NCBI GenBank assembly: GCA_025526915.1
Contig: JAHLKH010000137.1
Location: forward strand, 1-64,000
Direction: 5' to 3'
Source of the DNA: Entophlyctis helioformis
Taxonomy: Eukaryota; Chytridiomycota; Chytridiomycetes; Chytridiales; Chytriomycetaceae
DNA: 64,000 bases
The notes under the pieces: model-generated
Told to the model about the DNA's origin: nothing
Seen by the model: the letters and a program-made list of their open reading frames with translations, nothing else
Database searches by the model: none
Made by a program: the position numbers and the translations under genes
Shown: positions 22,866-32,870 of the stretch, piece by piece
Layout of the letters: the number at the start of each line of letters is the position of its first letter
Numbering within the stretch: position 1 is the stretch's first letter

Positions 22866-22920
22866 TCGATGCATACATACATGCATGCATGCATGCATAC
22901 ATTCGTTCATTCGTTCATTC
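22866..22920. repeat. CATA/CATG and ATTCGTTC short tandem repeats
   Basis: CATACATACATGCATGC-type tetranucleotides run into three ATTCGTTC units. They lie in the short spacer between the convergent MCFD2-like and F-box-like genes. Confidence 0.8.
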
Positions 22921-24579
22921 GGGCGTGACAAGGTAGCGCCTTACGCGGCGTTGACGCGGAGACTTGCCAGTGCTGCGGCCAACAAAGGCCTCGTGCTCAG
23001 CAAGATACTCAACAATGTCCTGGACATCTTCTTGCATGCCATGCATGAGCCAGTGCAACACCAGATCAAAGGACCAGTATGTGGACGACCATGTCAGTCC
23101 TGCTTGAGTTGCAGCTGACACGATAGCTGCCACCTTTTCGCTGGGATAGACAGAGTAGCCGCCATAAAACACAGATGGTGGGCTTGATGGATGCGATGGC
23201 ACGAGCAGCTGGGCAGATGGCGTGGAATGAAATGCTGATGGCAGTCCTGTAAGCGATCGCGAATGGCGCGGAGTCGATGGCGTGATGGCCTCGGACGTAA
23301 GTCCAGACTGTGTCAAGAGCGTGTTGGTTGGGGCCGTCCTGCTCGGTGTTGTGGGCTGACGAGGCGGTAGTGCCGCGTCCAGCAGTGCAAACAGGTACGA
23401 ATACGAAACCCGCAGCGACTTTAGCATGAACTCGAGCCTTGCAATAGTGATGCCATTGGCGTCTGTCACATTGCCGTGATCGACCGTGAAGAACCTCATT
23501 GTCATCTCGAACGTGGAAAGAGTCGAGGCATGTCCGGTTGTGGGCGAATGTGACCGTGGCAGCCGTGCACGCCGTGCAAGGACGGACTGATGATCTGAAG
23601 AGGCAGCAGACAAGTCTGAGGCTGAGGCTGAGGCTGAGGAATCTTGGACTGCCGATCCTTGGCCTTGGGGTATCGAGTCGTCCGTGGCGTATGCAGAATC
23701 TGAATCGATGGCAGCTGGCAAAGATGGTGAGGCCTGTGGTGCAGTACTTTGATGTATGGCGGGCTGGAACAGCTCAGTGTCGGGGGATACCAGTGTAAAG
23801 GTCGTCAAGGCGGCATCATTGATGCTGGCGAACTCTGCAAAGCTACGATCGCTGCTGGACGAGGAGCGCGAGCTGCTTGCCGCGCTGGTTGGGGTTGGAA
23901 AAATGCTGGGCTGTGACTGAAGCTGCTGGAGCTGCGACGGAGGCCACGAAGCATCAAGAAGGGCTGCAACTGCATCGAATGTCGGCCCGAGAACACTCAA
24001 GGCACTCGGTCTGTCCGGATCGGGAAAATCTCCATGTCGGCTGGGAACTTCCTGCTCCCGCGAATGCCATCGGAACCTGCCCTTGAGGCACCACTGCAGG
24101 CGATCCAGGTGTGGTCTGCGGAGCAAAAGGGCAGTCGGTGCTGATGCTGATGCTGATGCTGATGGCGATGGCGATGGCGATGCTGCGAGATCGACCGTTT
24201 TGTTGGCAATGTCGACAGATCGGCATCGGAGCTTAATCCTGACAGAATCCTCGATCGAGTTGGGGCTGGACATGCTGAACCATGGCCCGCCACGGCCGTT
24301 GAGGAGGTACAGTTCGAGGACAATGATTGGCATGCCTAGTTTGCCGGACTCGAGAAGCTGCCGGGCAAAGGCGCTCTCCGCCGAATTCTGGTGTGGATTG
24401 TTGATGTGCACACACAAGTCAGCCGCTTGAGGTGGTGTACATGTTGCGCTCGAATGTGCGTAGGTGAGTGACATACACACCTTCCAGTTGGTTGACAGTC
24501 GACGCAAGCGCCAGAGAGTGTGTATCGGCAGCCACTTGAGGATCTCATGCCGAAGCTCCCAAGGAAGATGATCCGCCAT
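22915..24579 (-). CDS. F-box-like protein with long Ser/Pro-rich region
   Basis: The ATG at 24579 begins MADHLPWELRHEILKWLPIHT, then LWRLRRLSTNWK, a compact F-box-like motif that would bind Skp1 in an SCF ubiquitin ligase. The rest is a long low-complexity Ser/Ala/Pro-rich region plus conserved-looking patches (MPIIVLELYLLNGRGGPWFSM near the N-terminus; a C-terminal YWSFDLVLHWLMHGMQEDVQDIVEYL). No substrate-binding repeats such as WD40 or LRR are visible. A 93-nt in-frame GTGTGT...CCAG segment after NWK may be an intron; removing it gives NWK-NSAES without a frame change. A stretch of alternating Ser-Ala/Ser-Pro codons (about 24140-24190) is repetitive DNA. A CACGTGAC site lies about 67 bp upstream of the ATG. 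Confidence 0.65.
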   Translation of the reverse strand: MADHLPWELRHEILKWLPIHTLWRLRRLSTNWKVCMSLTYAHSSATCTPPQAADLCVHINNPHQNSAESAFARQLLESGKLGMPIIVLELYLLNGRGGPWFSMSSPNSIEDSVRIKLRCRSVDIANKTVDLAASPSPSPSASASASAPTALLLRRPHLDRLQWCLKGRFRWHSREQEVPSRHGDFPDPDRPSALSVLGPTFDAVAALLDASWPPSQLQQLQSQPSIFPTPTSAASSSRSSSSSDRSFAEFASINDAALTTFTLVSPDTELFQPAIHQSTAPQASPSLPAAIDSDSAYATDDSIPQGQGSAVQDSSASASASDLSAASSDHQSVLARRARLPRSHSPTTGHASTLSTFEMTMRFFTVDHGNVTDANGITIARLEFMLKSLRVSYSYLFALLDAALPPRQPTTPSRTAPTNTLLTQSGLTSEAITPSTPRHSRSLTGLPSAFHSTPSAQLLVPSHPSSPPSVFYGGYSVYPSEKVAAIVSAATQAGLTWSSTYWSFDLVLHWLMHGMQEDVQDIVEYLAEHEAFVGRSTGKSPRQRRVRRYLVTPE

Positions 24580-24717
24580 AGCAACGACCGACGGGCATGA
24601 AGGGCAACTAGTCAACAATTCTCGCAGTGTACTACGACCAAAACCACGTGACTTGGATATGTGGCTTTGCATTGTGGCTTGGAGCACCAGAATCCAAAGA
24701 AGCATTGATCAAACAGG

Positions 24718-26358
24718 CTATTCAATCTCAAGACGGCGATTGGCGTCGCCCAGATGTGTGTGCTCAATGTCCCACCCAACATCAGCCAAGGCACGAACAG
24801 CTGCATCCAGAGCCGCATCGAGGCCGATGTCGCCAGCTGAGCCAGCAAGCCGCGACAGAGGTGTTCCTGATATCCATCCGTCGCCTCGAGCTTGGACATC
24901 GCCGCGTTCGAGAGCAAGCCTTACGAGGCACGCATGCACAAAGCCCGCACTGACTTCGTGCGGCGTCGCGTGTGGAAGGAACCAGAGCCACACGCTCTCG
25001 CCATTGTTGCTGACATAGAGTCGATAAGCCCGATGTCCGAACTCGCCGTATCCCATAGCAAACTGCTGCGCGGCAGGTGGCTGGCTATTGGTCTGCTGCT
25101 GCTGCTGCTGCTCCGTGAAAAGCGCACTCTTTTCAATGGGAGTCTCGAGGTGCAGTGCGACTTGGAAGGGCCGCTTGCGTCGGCCAATCATGGTCTCCTG
25201 CAATCCAATTGCCTCGGGTGAGGGGGCATGCTTTCCAGCGCTGTCCAGATATGCTCGGATGCTAAGCTCGGCGCGTTCAACATTCATGTTGCGAGTGACA
25301 ACCGATCGATTGGACTGGTAGGCGGCCCATAAGTTGAGCATGCTTAGTGGGAGGAACGCAGCAAGAAGCGTCAACGGCTCGGTTCCCACAACCCAACTCA
25401 GCAGAATGCCTCCGCCGGTTCCAACGAGGCCAGCAGCTGTCGCCTGTGCGCCAGCCTTGGCGGTAATGTCGCCGAGATTGTCGCGGCGGGTGAAACCACG
25501 ATGCATCGACGCGCGCGTCGCACTTGCGGCCAGCCAGCCGATGTTTTTGCCAATGTTGGACAGCGACGCAATTGGGATGAAGAGGTGGGGCACCATGGGA
25601 GTCATCAGCTCCATGAGGTTGGCGGCCTGGATGCAGAGGTTGGCCAAGAATCGGTAGTACTTTGGGCTTGCGTCAAAGCGATTCCCCATGAATCCGGCAA
25701 ACAGCACGCCGCCAAGCAGACCAAATCCGTCCTTGATGATCCAGTTGGTGGTGGCGGCGAGGCCAATCGCAACGCCGGCGCCGAGTCCGAGTGCCTGCAG
25801 CAGTGCTTGTGTGGAAAGCGTTCCAGCGATCGTGCCCGTGACCGAGTTGACCAAATGCCAAAGCGTGTACGGCAAGTAGTCCCGAGTGACAGATGCGGCC
25901 ATGTCGCGTGGGAAGAAAACGGATAGGGTCGAGTCGCGAGCATGCTTGTACACCCACTTGACGGTCTCGACTGCAGTGAACTGCACCGACCCAGCAACAG
26001 ATGACTTTGCTGCGTTGGGCGCTGAGAGCACCGACGCCAGCGACGCCCCTCGGCTGCACTCTCCATCGCGGAGGTGCAGCTTCTCAACCAGCCAGCCACC
26101 AGGCTGGCCAGTGGCTTGAGCCGTCCGGTTTGCAGTTTGCACCAAGACTCGGGTTTGGTACGTCGTTTGTCCGACCTTGGACCGCTGCGACAGCACAAGG
26201 CTGGGCTCGGCTGGGCGTTGCTGGGGCGACGACGACGACCCATGCACTGGCGACGTGGCGAATGGGCGAGCGTCCCAGTGCCGAGAATGCCCTCTGCCAA
26301 ACGAACCGCCCCATGGACTGCGAGGCAGATGAAGCTTGAACAGGCGAGATTGAAGCAT
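24718..26358 (-). CDS. RUS family (DUF647) membrane protein
   Basis: The intronless product is 546 residues. An N-terminal basic, Ser-rich stretch (LFKLHLPRSPWGGSFGRGHSRHW) could be a mitochondrial targeting sequence. The conserved RUS/DUF647 core follows: FFPRDMAASVTRDYLPYTLWH, then helices with ALGLGAGVAIGLAATTNWIIKDGFGLLGG, and PKYYRFLANLCIQAANLMELMTP. Animal RUSF1 (C16orf58) and plant RUS proteins share this core; their biochemical role is still unclear. A Gln tract (residues about 418-424) sits before the variable C-terminal domain. The gene is tandem with the F-box-like gene, 138 bp apart. Confidence 0.92.
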   Translation of the reverse strand: MLQSRLFKLHLPRSPWGGSFGRGHSRHWDARPFATSPVHGSSSSPQQRPAEPSLVLSQRSKVGQTTYQTRVLVQTANRTAQATGQPGGWLVEKLHLRDGECSRGASLASVLSAPNAAKSSVAGSVQFTAVETVKWVYKHARDSTLSVFFPRDMAASVTRDYLPYTLWHLVNSVTGTIAGTLSTQALLQALGLGAGVAIGLAATTNWIIKDGFGLLGGVLFAGFMGNRFDASPKYYRFLANLCIQAANLMELMTPMVPHLFIPIASLSNIGKNIGWLAASATRASMHRGFTRRDNLGDITAKAGAQATAAGLVGTGGGILLSWVVGTEPLTLLAAFLPLSMLNLWAAYQSNRSVVTRNMNVERAELSIRAYLDSAGKHAPSPEAIGLQETMIGRRKRPFQVALHLETPIEKSALFTEQQQQQQTNSQPPAAQQFAMGYGEFGHRAYRLYVSNNGESVWLWFLPHATPHEVSAGFVHACLVRLALERGDVQARGDGWISGTPLSRLAGSAGDIGLDAALDAAVRALADVGWDIEHTHLGDANRRLEIE

Positions 26359-26547
26359 GTGATATGATTAGTAAGCAAAGGTTGAGTATTGTCGTCACGA
26401 TGAGGCGCAGCGTCGCCAACGATGGTGTCATTGAGGATCCATTCGTTCATCTCCAATGCTCTCTCGTGGCACAGCGAGGATCGTTGATAATGTACCTGTC
26501 AGCAAGCAATTAGTAAGGTTTTCTTTGCCCACCTTCCAACAACTCTC

Positions 26548-29500
26548 ATGTCCGGCTCAGCGCCTCCAACCGAGCAGGTGGGAATCGGGAAAAGTGTTCC
26601 CATTCGTTGCCCAGCAACGCGGTTGACTCATGCTGTTGTGCTGCCAACCCTTGGCCAGGACTCGACCACAGAGCAGACGGTGATTGCTGCTCTGAAGCAA
26701 CAGCTCGCCGACCAGCAAGCCCTCCTTGAGAAGCAGGCCGCCGAGCTGAAGAGGATTCAACAACACCAGCAGTCAGACAGTTCTGGAACAACGGCGCAGA
26801 AAGTCGCTCGTGGGAAATCATCGATGATCTCGAGAGTCCTGAACGATTCAGTTGTCGAGGGCTTCAAAGCCGAATTCCGCGATCCGCACGGCACGTTGGA
26901 CGCGTTATGCAAGTACGCCGACAAGATCGTCGCTGCGTGGAAGGACGGCAGAGACTACATTGCGCCAACCGGAACGATCCTGCAAGCGAGCTCGACTGGC
27001 AAGAGTCGCCTCGTCGTGCAAGTCGGCCGCGAACGCTTTCTTTTCTTTGTATGCCTCCGCGACAAGAGCGAGTTGCATATCCGCCTCGTAGCAGCATCGC
27101 AGACACAATCCCTGGCAACTCAACAGATTCACGTCATGGGCGTTGGGATTCTTTGTCGTCTGCATTGAATACTTGACGGAGGTGCTTCGCAACGACCCTG
27201 ATATGACGCCGGCCAAATGGATTGATCGCCAGATTGATCCAGACAAGCATGATGCTTTCTGGGACGAGATCCACGCCAAAATGGAACAGTTCAAGAGCTC
27301 CCAACGATTCGTGACGGCTCCCTCAGCAGTTGCCGATCATCGTACCAGCACTATCTCTCACACAGCTGCATGCGAGCCTGCAGGTATGTTTCATTTGCCC
27401 CAGATACTGTTTTGTTGTTTCTCTGGAGCAACTGCTGACATATACATATTTCGCAGATTATTCAATGCACACGTCATCAAGCCCGCACCGTCGAAGTGGA
27501 TGCAACCTACTCGTTCAAGCAATGATCGGGTTTCAAAAGGCGCTTAAAAAGAGGGGCGACCCCAAAAAGGCCCGTCTGATCTTTGCATTTGACGAAGCTT
27601 CGCGACTCATCGATCGACCAAACACCACTGGCCATGTTACAACCAACCTCGACCGGCTTCGCGAAGTGGCCAGCTGCCTGCCTCGATGCGTCACCAATGG
27701 CGTCATGGTCGTTTTCACGGACACCAACATGAAGGTCGCCGACATTGTTCCTGCTGAGGCACCAAGACATCTGAGTTCCCTACGCGGCCTCGTGGCAAGC
27801 AAGATCTTCCCCCCATTCTGGGAGCTTCGCTTCTGGGATGTGAATGCCGCCAAGCCGTCGTTCAAACGCATCGATCAGCTCATTCTGAGTGCCCTTCAGT
27901 CGGCCGCAAACAAATCGTCTGTCGAGTCTGTGATGAACGACAGCATCCTTGAGAGTGCGATCTGGGAATCACTGCGCCAGTTCGGCCGTCCAGTCTGGTC
28001 GAGTCTGACAGGGCCGGGGAAATTGAGGGACCTTATCAACATCGCACTTGGAAAGCTCTGTTGTTCGGCTAGCGGCTGCTCGAAAATACTCGACTCTAAC
28101 GTGCACAACAACACTGTGCCCGCGTACGAGGCGGCAGCAGCAACGCTCTTGGCAGTTGACATTATCGGTACGGCCGTCCAACAAACATCGGACCTGACTG
28201 CGCGGTTTATGGCTGTTTGCGCACACATTACGCCAAAGCGTGATCGTATGACAGTCACGTACCCGTCCGATCCGGTATTTGCCGAAGCTGCATTGACCGC
28301 ACTCAAGTACGTTACTCCAGATCACCTGCACTGGAGCAAGGAGAGTGGTCTTCAGAGCTCGCTATGGACAAAGATGGCCTCCATACTGTTCACGGCTGTC
28401 AAGGACGGATTCATGTGCACCGGCGATCGCGGCAAGCTCGTTGCCCGTGTCTTGCTGTTGTTGGCGATGACAAAGGCAACTTGGGCAGCGTCGCGCCGGT
28501 GTTACTTGACCATGCCGGTGACGGTCGTCCGTTTCCTGAAGGCTCTCTTTGGCGAAAAGCGCCAGCCTGTTCGTTGGGCAAATGGCAAGCCTGGTGAGTG
28601 TCATGCGTCACTCCTGTGTGTGCATGGCATGATGACTGACAAGCAGTACTGTGGCTTTATCTGACAATCAGATCAAGATATCGAGTGGAAGGAGGCGGTA
28701 CCTGACAAGGAGCTACGCGATGGGCTCGTCTTTTTCAACCATTTCTGGAATGCACCAAACGGAAACAGTGTCGAGGCACTCAGAAAGGCGTTCAATTGCT
28801 GCGCGGCAATTGCGTGCGAGCGCGACCAACGAAATCTTGACCTCGTCATTCCTGTTTTCTTGACCAAGACGGCGCGATTCTCGGCCATCCTTGTAAAGGT
28901 TAAGGACTGGCAGAAGGTATTGTGATAATTGTGTTTGCAGATGCAGGACTGCAGCATATAGGACACGCAGTCTGACATTTGCTCGATTGACTTCGACTCG
29001 CACAGAGTGTCCCAACATTGGAGGCACAACAACTCGGCTTTCGGGCATCTGGCTTCGATTTTGCAAGCGTCGACATGGACGAACCGCCTCACGTTGCACT
29101 GACAATGAGCCTCCGCCAATCTTCGTCTGTCTTGTTTTGTTTGCATCAGAAGAACCCAAACGTGTGTTATAGTGGCAGTATGTGCAGGCAAGATGTAGGC
29201 TGACGAGTGCTGCTTCAATCAGAAATCGGTCCTGTTCTCTGGAGGAGTGTCTGAGCTGTTTGGTGGTAAGTTCACTGCCGTGATTGGCGCCATCAAGACG
29301 ACTCTGCCAGATATCTTTCAAAACGAAAAGGATGACAAGAGCCAAGAATCCTTTCCAGAATTTCTCATGTTGGAGGTGAGTGATTGATTGCTACTGCTCC
29401 ACTATGTAATGATTGCGGTGCACACTTGAATGCTGACCATCATTTCAACAGTCGCGAACGGATCAGATTCATCAGGATGCCGGCAGCTCAGGGTCATCAT

Positions 29501-29580
29501 CGGCCAGCGGAAGCGGCACGCTGAAGAGAGCCCCAGATGATAGAGCCGGGTTTGAGTCAAAGCGTAGCAAGCAGAAATAG
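26548..29580 (+). CDS. Crinkler/RHS-like P-loop NTPase with C-terminal nuclease-like domain; first half frame-disrupted
   Basis: The N-terminus is a coiled coil (about residues 45-75), then VLNDSVVEGFKAEFRDPHGTL and a Walker A-like GTILQASSTGKSRLV. Next come CLRDKSE (frame 1), YPPRSSIADTIPG (frame 3) and WALGFFVVCIEYLTEVL (frame 2) in direct succession, with no space for introns. Downstream, LIFAFDEASRLI is Walker B and VVFTDTN a sensor-like strand. The 3' half splices cleanly: an intron at about 28593-28672 and others at about 28918-29007, 29180-29221 and 29375-29451. It encodes NLDLVIPVFLTKTARFSAILVKVKDW, resembling the restriction-endonuclease-like domain of Crinkler/RHS proteins, and ends with a basic KRSKQK nuclear-type tail. 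No LFLAK header is seen. Family assignment is from motif memory. It may be a decaying gene, or the frame breaks may be sequence errors. Confidence 0.6.
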
Positions 29581-29872
29581 CAGTGTTACCAAGTTGGCAT
29601 GCAGGCAGACAGCATAGCAGAGAGGATTTGCATCAAATGAAGATCATTTGCACCAATGGGCTCTCGCATTCCTCTCTGAATGTCAACTGTTACACACCGC
29701 TCGATCCATCTCAACCGCAGGTACATGGCCACGCTCAGCCTGCCCGACGGCGACGCGGACAGCAAGTGCGACACAGCTGCCATCTGCACTGCATTCCAGA
29801 CACACAACACAGCCAACCTGAAGAGCAACCCTGACATTGACCCAAGACTCAATCGTATCCAGACGCCCGGCT
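29581..29872. other. Spacer between convergent genes
   Basis: These 292 bp lie between the stop of the Crinkler/RHS-like gene and the stop of the RhoGAP gene on the other strand. No conserved coding or repeat structure was seen; it should hold both 3' ends. Confidence 0.6.
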
Positions 29873-32295
29873 TTATGTAAAGAACTCGTGGGCATTCAGG
29901 ATAAGGTGCTCGACTACGTTGCCTCGCGCACCAGAGTCAACAAGATCGAGCTGGGTGCTTGGAATGGGGGGTTTTAGCAGTGTTGGTCCAAACACAACAC
30001 CAAGATTTGACGCAACCATCAGATTCTTGGCAGCCAGCTCATGAACCCTGGTGGTTGGCAGCGTATCGTTTGTTAATGCTTTCAAGTCACAGTTGGTCAA
30101 ATGCATTCCCACCTGAATAGATGCTTGATCAGATAAGCGAGAGTTGAAAAGTGTTCTCTGGGAATGGCTCTCAACAATTCCTTGAACGTTGCATTCCTTT
30201 CGTCATCAATTTGGGTTCCTTTGTAATGCCAGTCAATGTATGTTACAGGAGATAGAGCAGCCCTCAGGAACTTACTGACGCAGTCGATCAGATCCGTGTA
30301 TATGCTTGAGCTAACGAGCGAATCGGGAAGCTCGCGAAAATACTGCTTGAGTGCAGAAGTCACGGCGGTTACGTCGAAATGGCACGACTCGTCTTGAAAG
30401 ACAAGAGGGTCACCTCTGTTCACTGCGGCGACAATCTTGTTAATTTGCACAACTGGGCCCGACTTTCTATACACTCCTTCGTACTCCAACCCTATTGGAA
30501 TGATTGCGTCAGATCAATAGCCAATACAACAGCCGTCGAATAATGCATATCATGCTGCTCAACATGCTCAATGCACTGAACGACAAACTTGGGAACGTCG
30601 CCGCCGCCCTCAAGCCGAAGCTGCTGAATGAGATCAACTCCAAACACTGATGTTTGTGCCTGCGTTGCAATACCTACGAATGACGATGAATGGCACAAAG
30701 TCAATGGCGATGCGTTGGATAGCATCGGCATCGCACTAACCAACGACAGCAGTCGGGAGAGCCTTGCCGATGGATATCACTGTGGAAGGCATGCACGACC
30801 CATGAACGCTTGAAGAGCACTTGCTGTGGCAATGATAGCCACATAAATCGCAGCGCAGCTCCTTGCCCCAAAGCTTTTCGTTGCAGCAGTCGCATTTCTT
30901 TGGAGAGAGATACGAGTGCGGTAAGAATCTATGGTACGGACGTTCGAGTGTGCGATCAGCCTTGCTTGTATTCACCGTCAAGCCACATTCGCCTGCAGCT
31001 GTGTCAAGCATTCGTCAGCAAACATGCCCTGTGCACAGCGATCTCATGATAGAAGACTTACGACTCTTTGCTTTACCGGATTGTGCAGACATGGCTGACA
31101 CGGACGATGCACCAGCAAGAGCGTGGGATAGTCTGCTACTTGGGTCGCCGTGTCAAGCAAATCGCTGGACGCCACATATGGGCTTTGTTTCTTGCTCGAC
31201 AGTCCACCGGCAGCCTTGAGAATGTTGTTTTTGAGATCATTGGCCCACTTAATTGTCTCCTTCCCGACATCGTTGGCTTTCGACGACACTGTCTTTGACC
31301 GCTCGCGTCGCGATGTCCGTTTTGATGGTGAACAGCCGTCTTGCTGGCTTGGTGAAGCGATTGCTGGCGAAAGATCTTCATCGTCTCGCTTGTACTCCGT
31401 TATCGACCTCCCAATCGGCCGCATAGTTGAGCGCTTACTTGGGGAACATGCAGCCGCCTGTCCACTGCTGTCGTCTCACAGCTGATAGTCACACGACAAT
31501 GGACGATTGGACCCATACTCACTTGTGCATACCGACCGTAGCGATTGATGTTGGCCGGATTGGTTGAGAACACCGTTGTCTCGATCGATTGACTGGCGTG
31601 CACTCTCCAGCGATGCCAGCACAGGCGGTGTCTCAAACGTCACCAGATCCTTGAGAAAATGTCAAACTCCTGCCTCGCAGTCTGCTTCGACTTGTGCAGG
31701 TCCTCGACATCGTCAAAGAGTCCTTTCCGCCGTTCCTTGAGATTCTCAATGTCCTGCTGGAACGTCTCAATGAGCAGCTGCGAAGTGGCAGTGATCTCGC
31801 CTGCGTATTCCACTTGTTTGCTGGTCATCTCCTGTTAACTTCAAGCCAAGGAGCCAGCACAAGTGCACCAGCCGGATCCTACCTTGACAACAGCCCAAGG
31901 AAATGCTGGATCGATTGGTGTACATCCTGTGCGAGAACAGACCGCTGCATACCAAGCTCGTCGATCTCGTCTTTCAATCGCGCAGTCTCGGCAGTTTGGC
32001 GCACAATTGCTTTGTCTAGATAGCTGCTGACCATGCTCTTGGCTGCCATGGTACGCAGCGTATCCAATTCAGCTGCGCAGAGTTTCAGACGTGCCTCGGC
32101 ATCTTGACGGCCGAGCTTCTGTTCATGCAGCTGGTCTTGGAGAAGAGCAATCATGTCCTGCTCGCCTGGGATTAGTCTGCAATGTGCGGTATGGCTGAAT
32201 CGGCCATGAAGTGCTTCCACTTGCCTGCAGCTGCCTTGCATTCGCGAGATCGGCCCGCTGCTTTTCCCAACAACTCCAAATCCATATTGCGTCAT
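29873..32295 (-). CDS. Coiled-coil / C1 zinc finger / RhoGAP protein
   Basis: A predicted GTPase-activating protein for Rho-family GTPases. The N-terminal exons (about 32.3-31.6 kb) are coiled coil (QDMIALLQDQLHEQKLGRQD; LLIETFQQDIENLKERRKGL). A basic Ser/Thr-rich linker follows at about 31.4-31.1 kb. A C1 domain lies at about 30.9 kb: HRFLPHSYLSPKKCDCC with CDLCGYHCHSKCSS supplies the His/Cys ligands. The RhoGAP domain is in the last exons. It starts at SVFGVDLIQQL (about 30.66 kb), has the arginine finger in GVYRKSG (about 30.47 kb), and ends with NLGVVFGPTLLKPP (about 30.0 kb). The stop is at 29873. The start chosen (ATG 32295) makes MTQYGFGVV; a 48-bp GCAAGT...GCAG segment in exon 1 may be intron or coding, since it keeps frame. 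A later Met is possible. Confidence 0.8.
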
Positions 32296-32824
32296 GGTAG
32301 CGCAGTCCGCATCATCGTATCCGACAGACAAGGCCGAGTTCTACAAGCAGCTGAACGAGGAGGTGGCCGCCATCGTCGATCCGAGCCTCCCGCTTGTCTC
32401 GAACCTGGCCAACGTCTCCTCTGTGCTGTACTGGGCATTCCACAGCCCGTCCATCAGCCGCCCAGTCAACTGGGTTGGGTTCTACCTGCTCTCAAAGGCC
32501 GGCACTCTTGTTCTCGGTCCGTTCCAAGGCCGTGTGGCATGCACCATTATCAAGCTGGGCAAAGGTGTCTGCGGCACCAGTGCTCAAGAACGCCGCACAG
32601 TGCTTGTCACCGACGTGCATGCATTCCCCGGACACATTGCCTGCGACTCGGCATCCGAGAGTGAGATTGTTGTGCCGCTTGTGCGCCCGACGACGCAACA
32701 GCTTATTGGAGTGCTGGACCTGGATTCGACGATCCTGAATGGCTACGACGAGCTTGACCAGAGCGGCCTCGAGGCGATTGTGCAGACCTTGCTGACGACT
32801 GTGACGGACTGGACATTCGAGTGA
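32294..32824 (+). CDS. Free methionine-(R)-sulfoxide reductase (GAF domain)
   Basis: The single-exon product is 176 residues, the usual size of fRMsr. It reduces free L-methionine-(R)-sulfoxide in the cytosol using thioredoxin. The whole protein is one GAF domain: NWVGFYLLSKAG, LVLGPFQGRVACTIIKLGKG, VCGTSAQERRTVLV, FPGHIACDSASESEIVVPL and GVLDLDS are all family hallmarks. The three redox cysteines are present at residues 83, 93 and 117, with the same spacing as in the yeast enzyme. The ATG overlaps the proposed start codon of the RhoGAP gene on the other strand, within one CATG. Confidence 0.95.
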   Translation: MVAQSASSYPTDKAEFYKQLNEEVAAIVDPSLPLVSNLANVSSVLYWAFHSPSISRPVNWVGFYLLSKAGTLVLGPFQGRVACTIIKLGKGVCGTSAQERRTVLVTDVHAFPGHIACDSASESEIVVPLVRPTTQQLIGVLDLDSTILNGYDELDQSGLEAIVQTLLTTVTDWTFE

Positions 32825-32870
32825 GCTCGTGGGGTTGACGGCTATTAAAGTCTTTCCCTCACTCCCTTTA

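Noticed and set aside
22869..22920. Direct repeats resembling a CRISPR array
   Set aside because: They are simple tetranucleotide repeats without spacers, in eukaryotic DNA.
28717..28760. Short similarity to the cassette (CACCAAACGGAAACAGTGTC)
   Set aside because: The match is short, lies within good coding sequence of the Crinkler-like gene, and does not extend to either conserved block.
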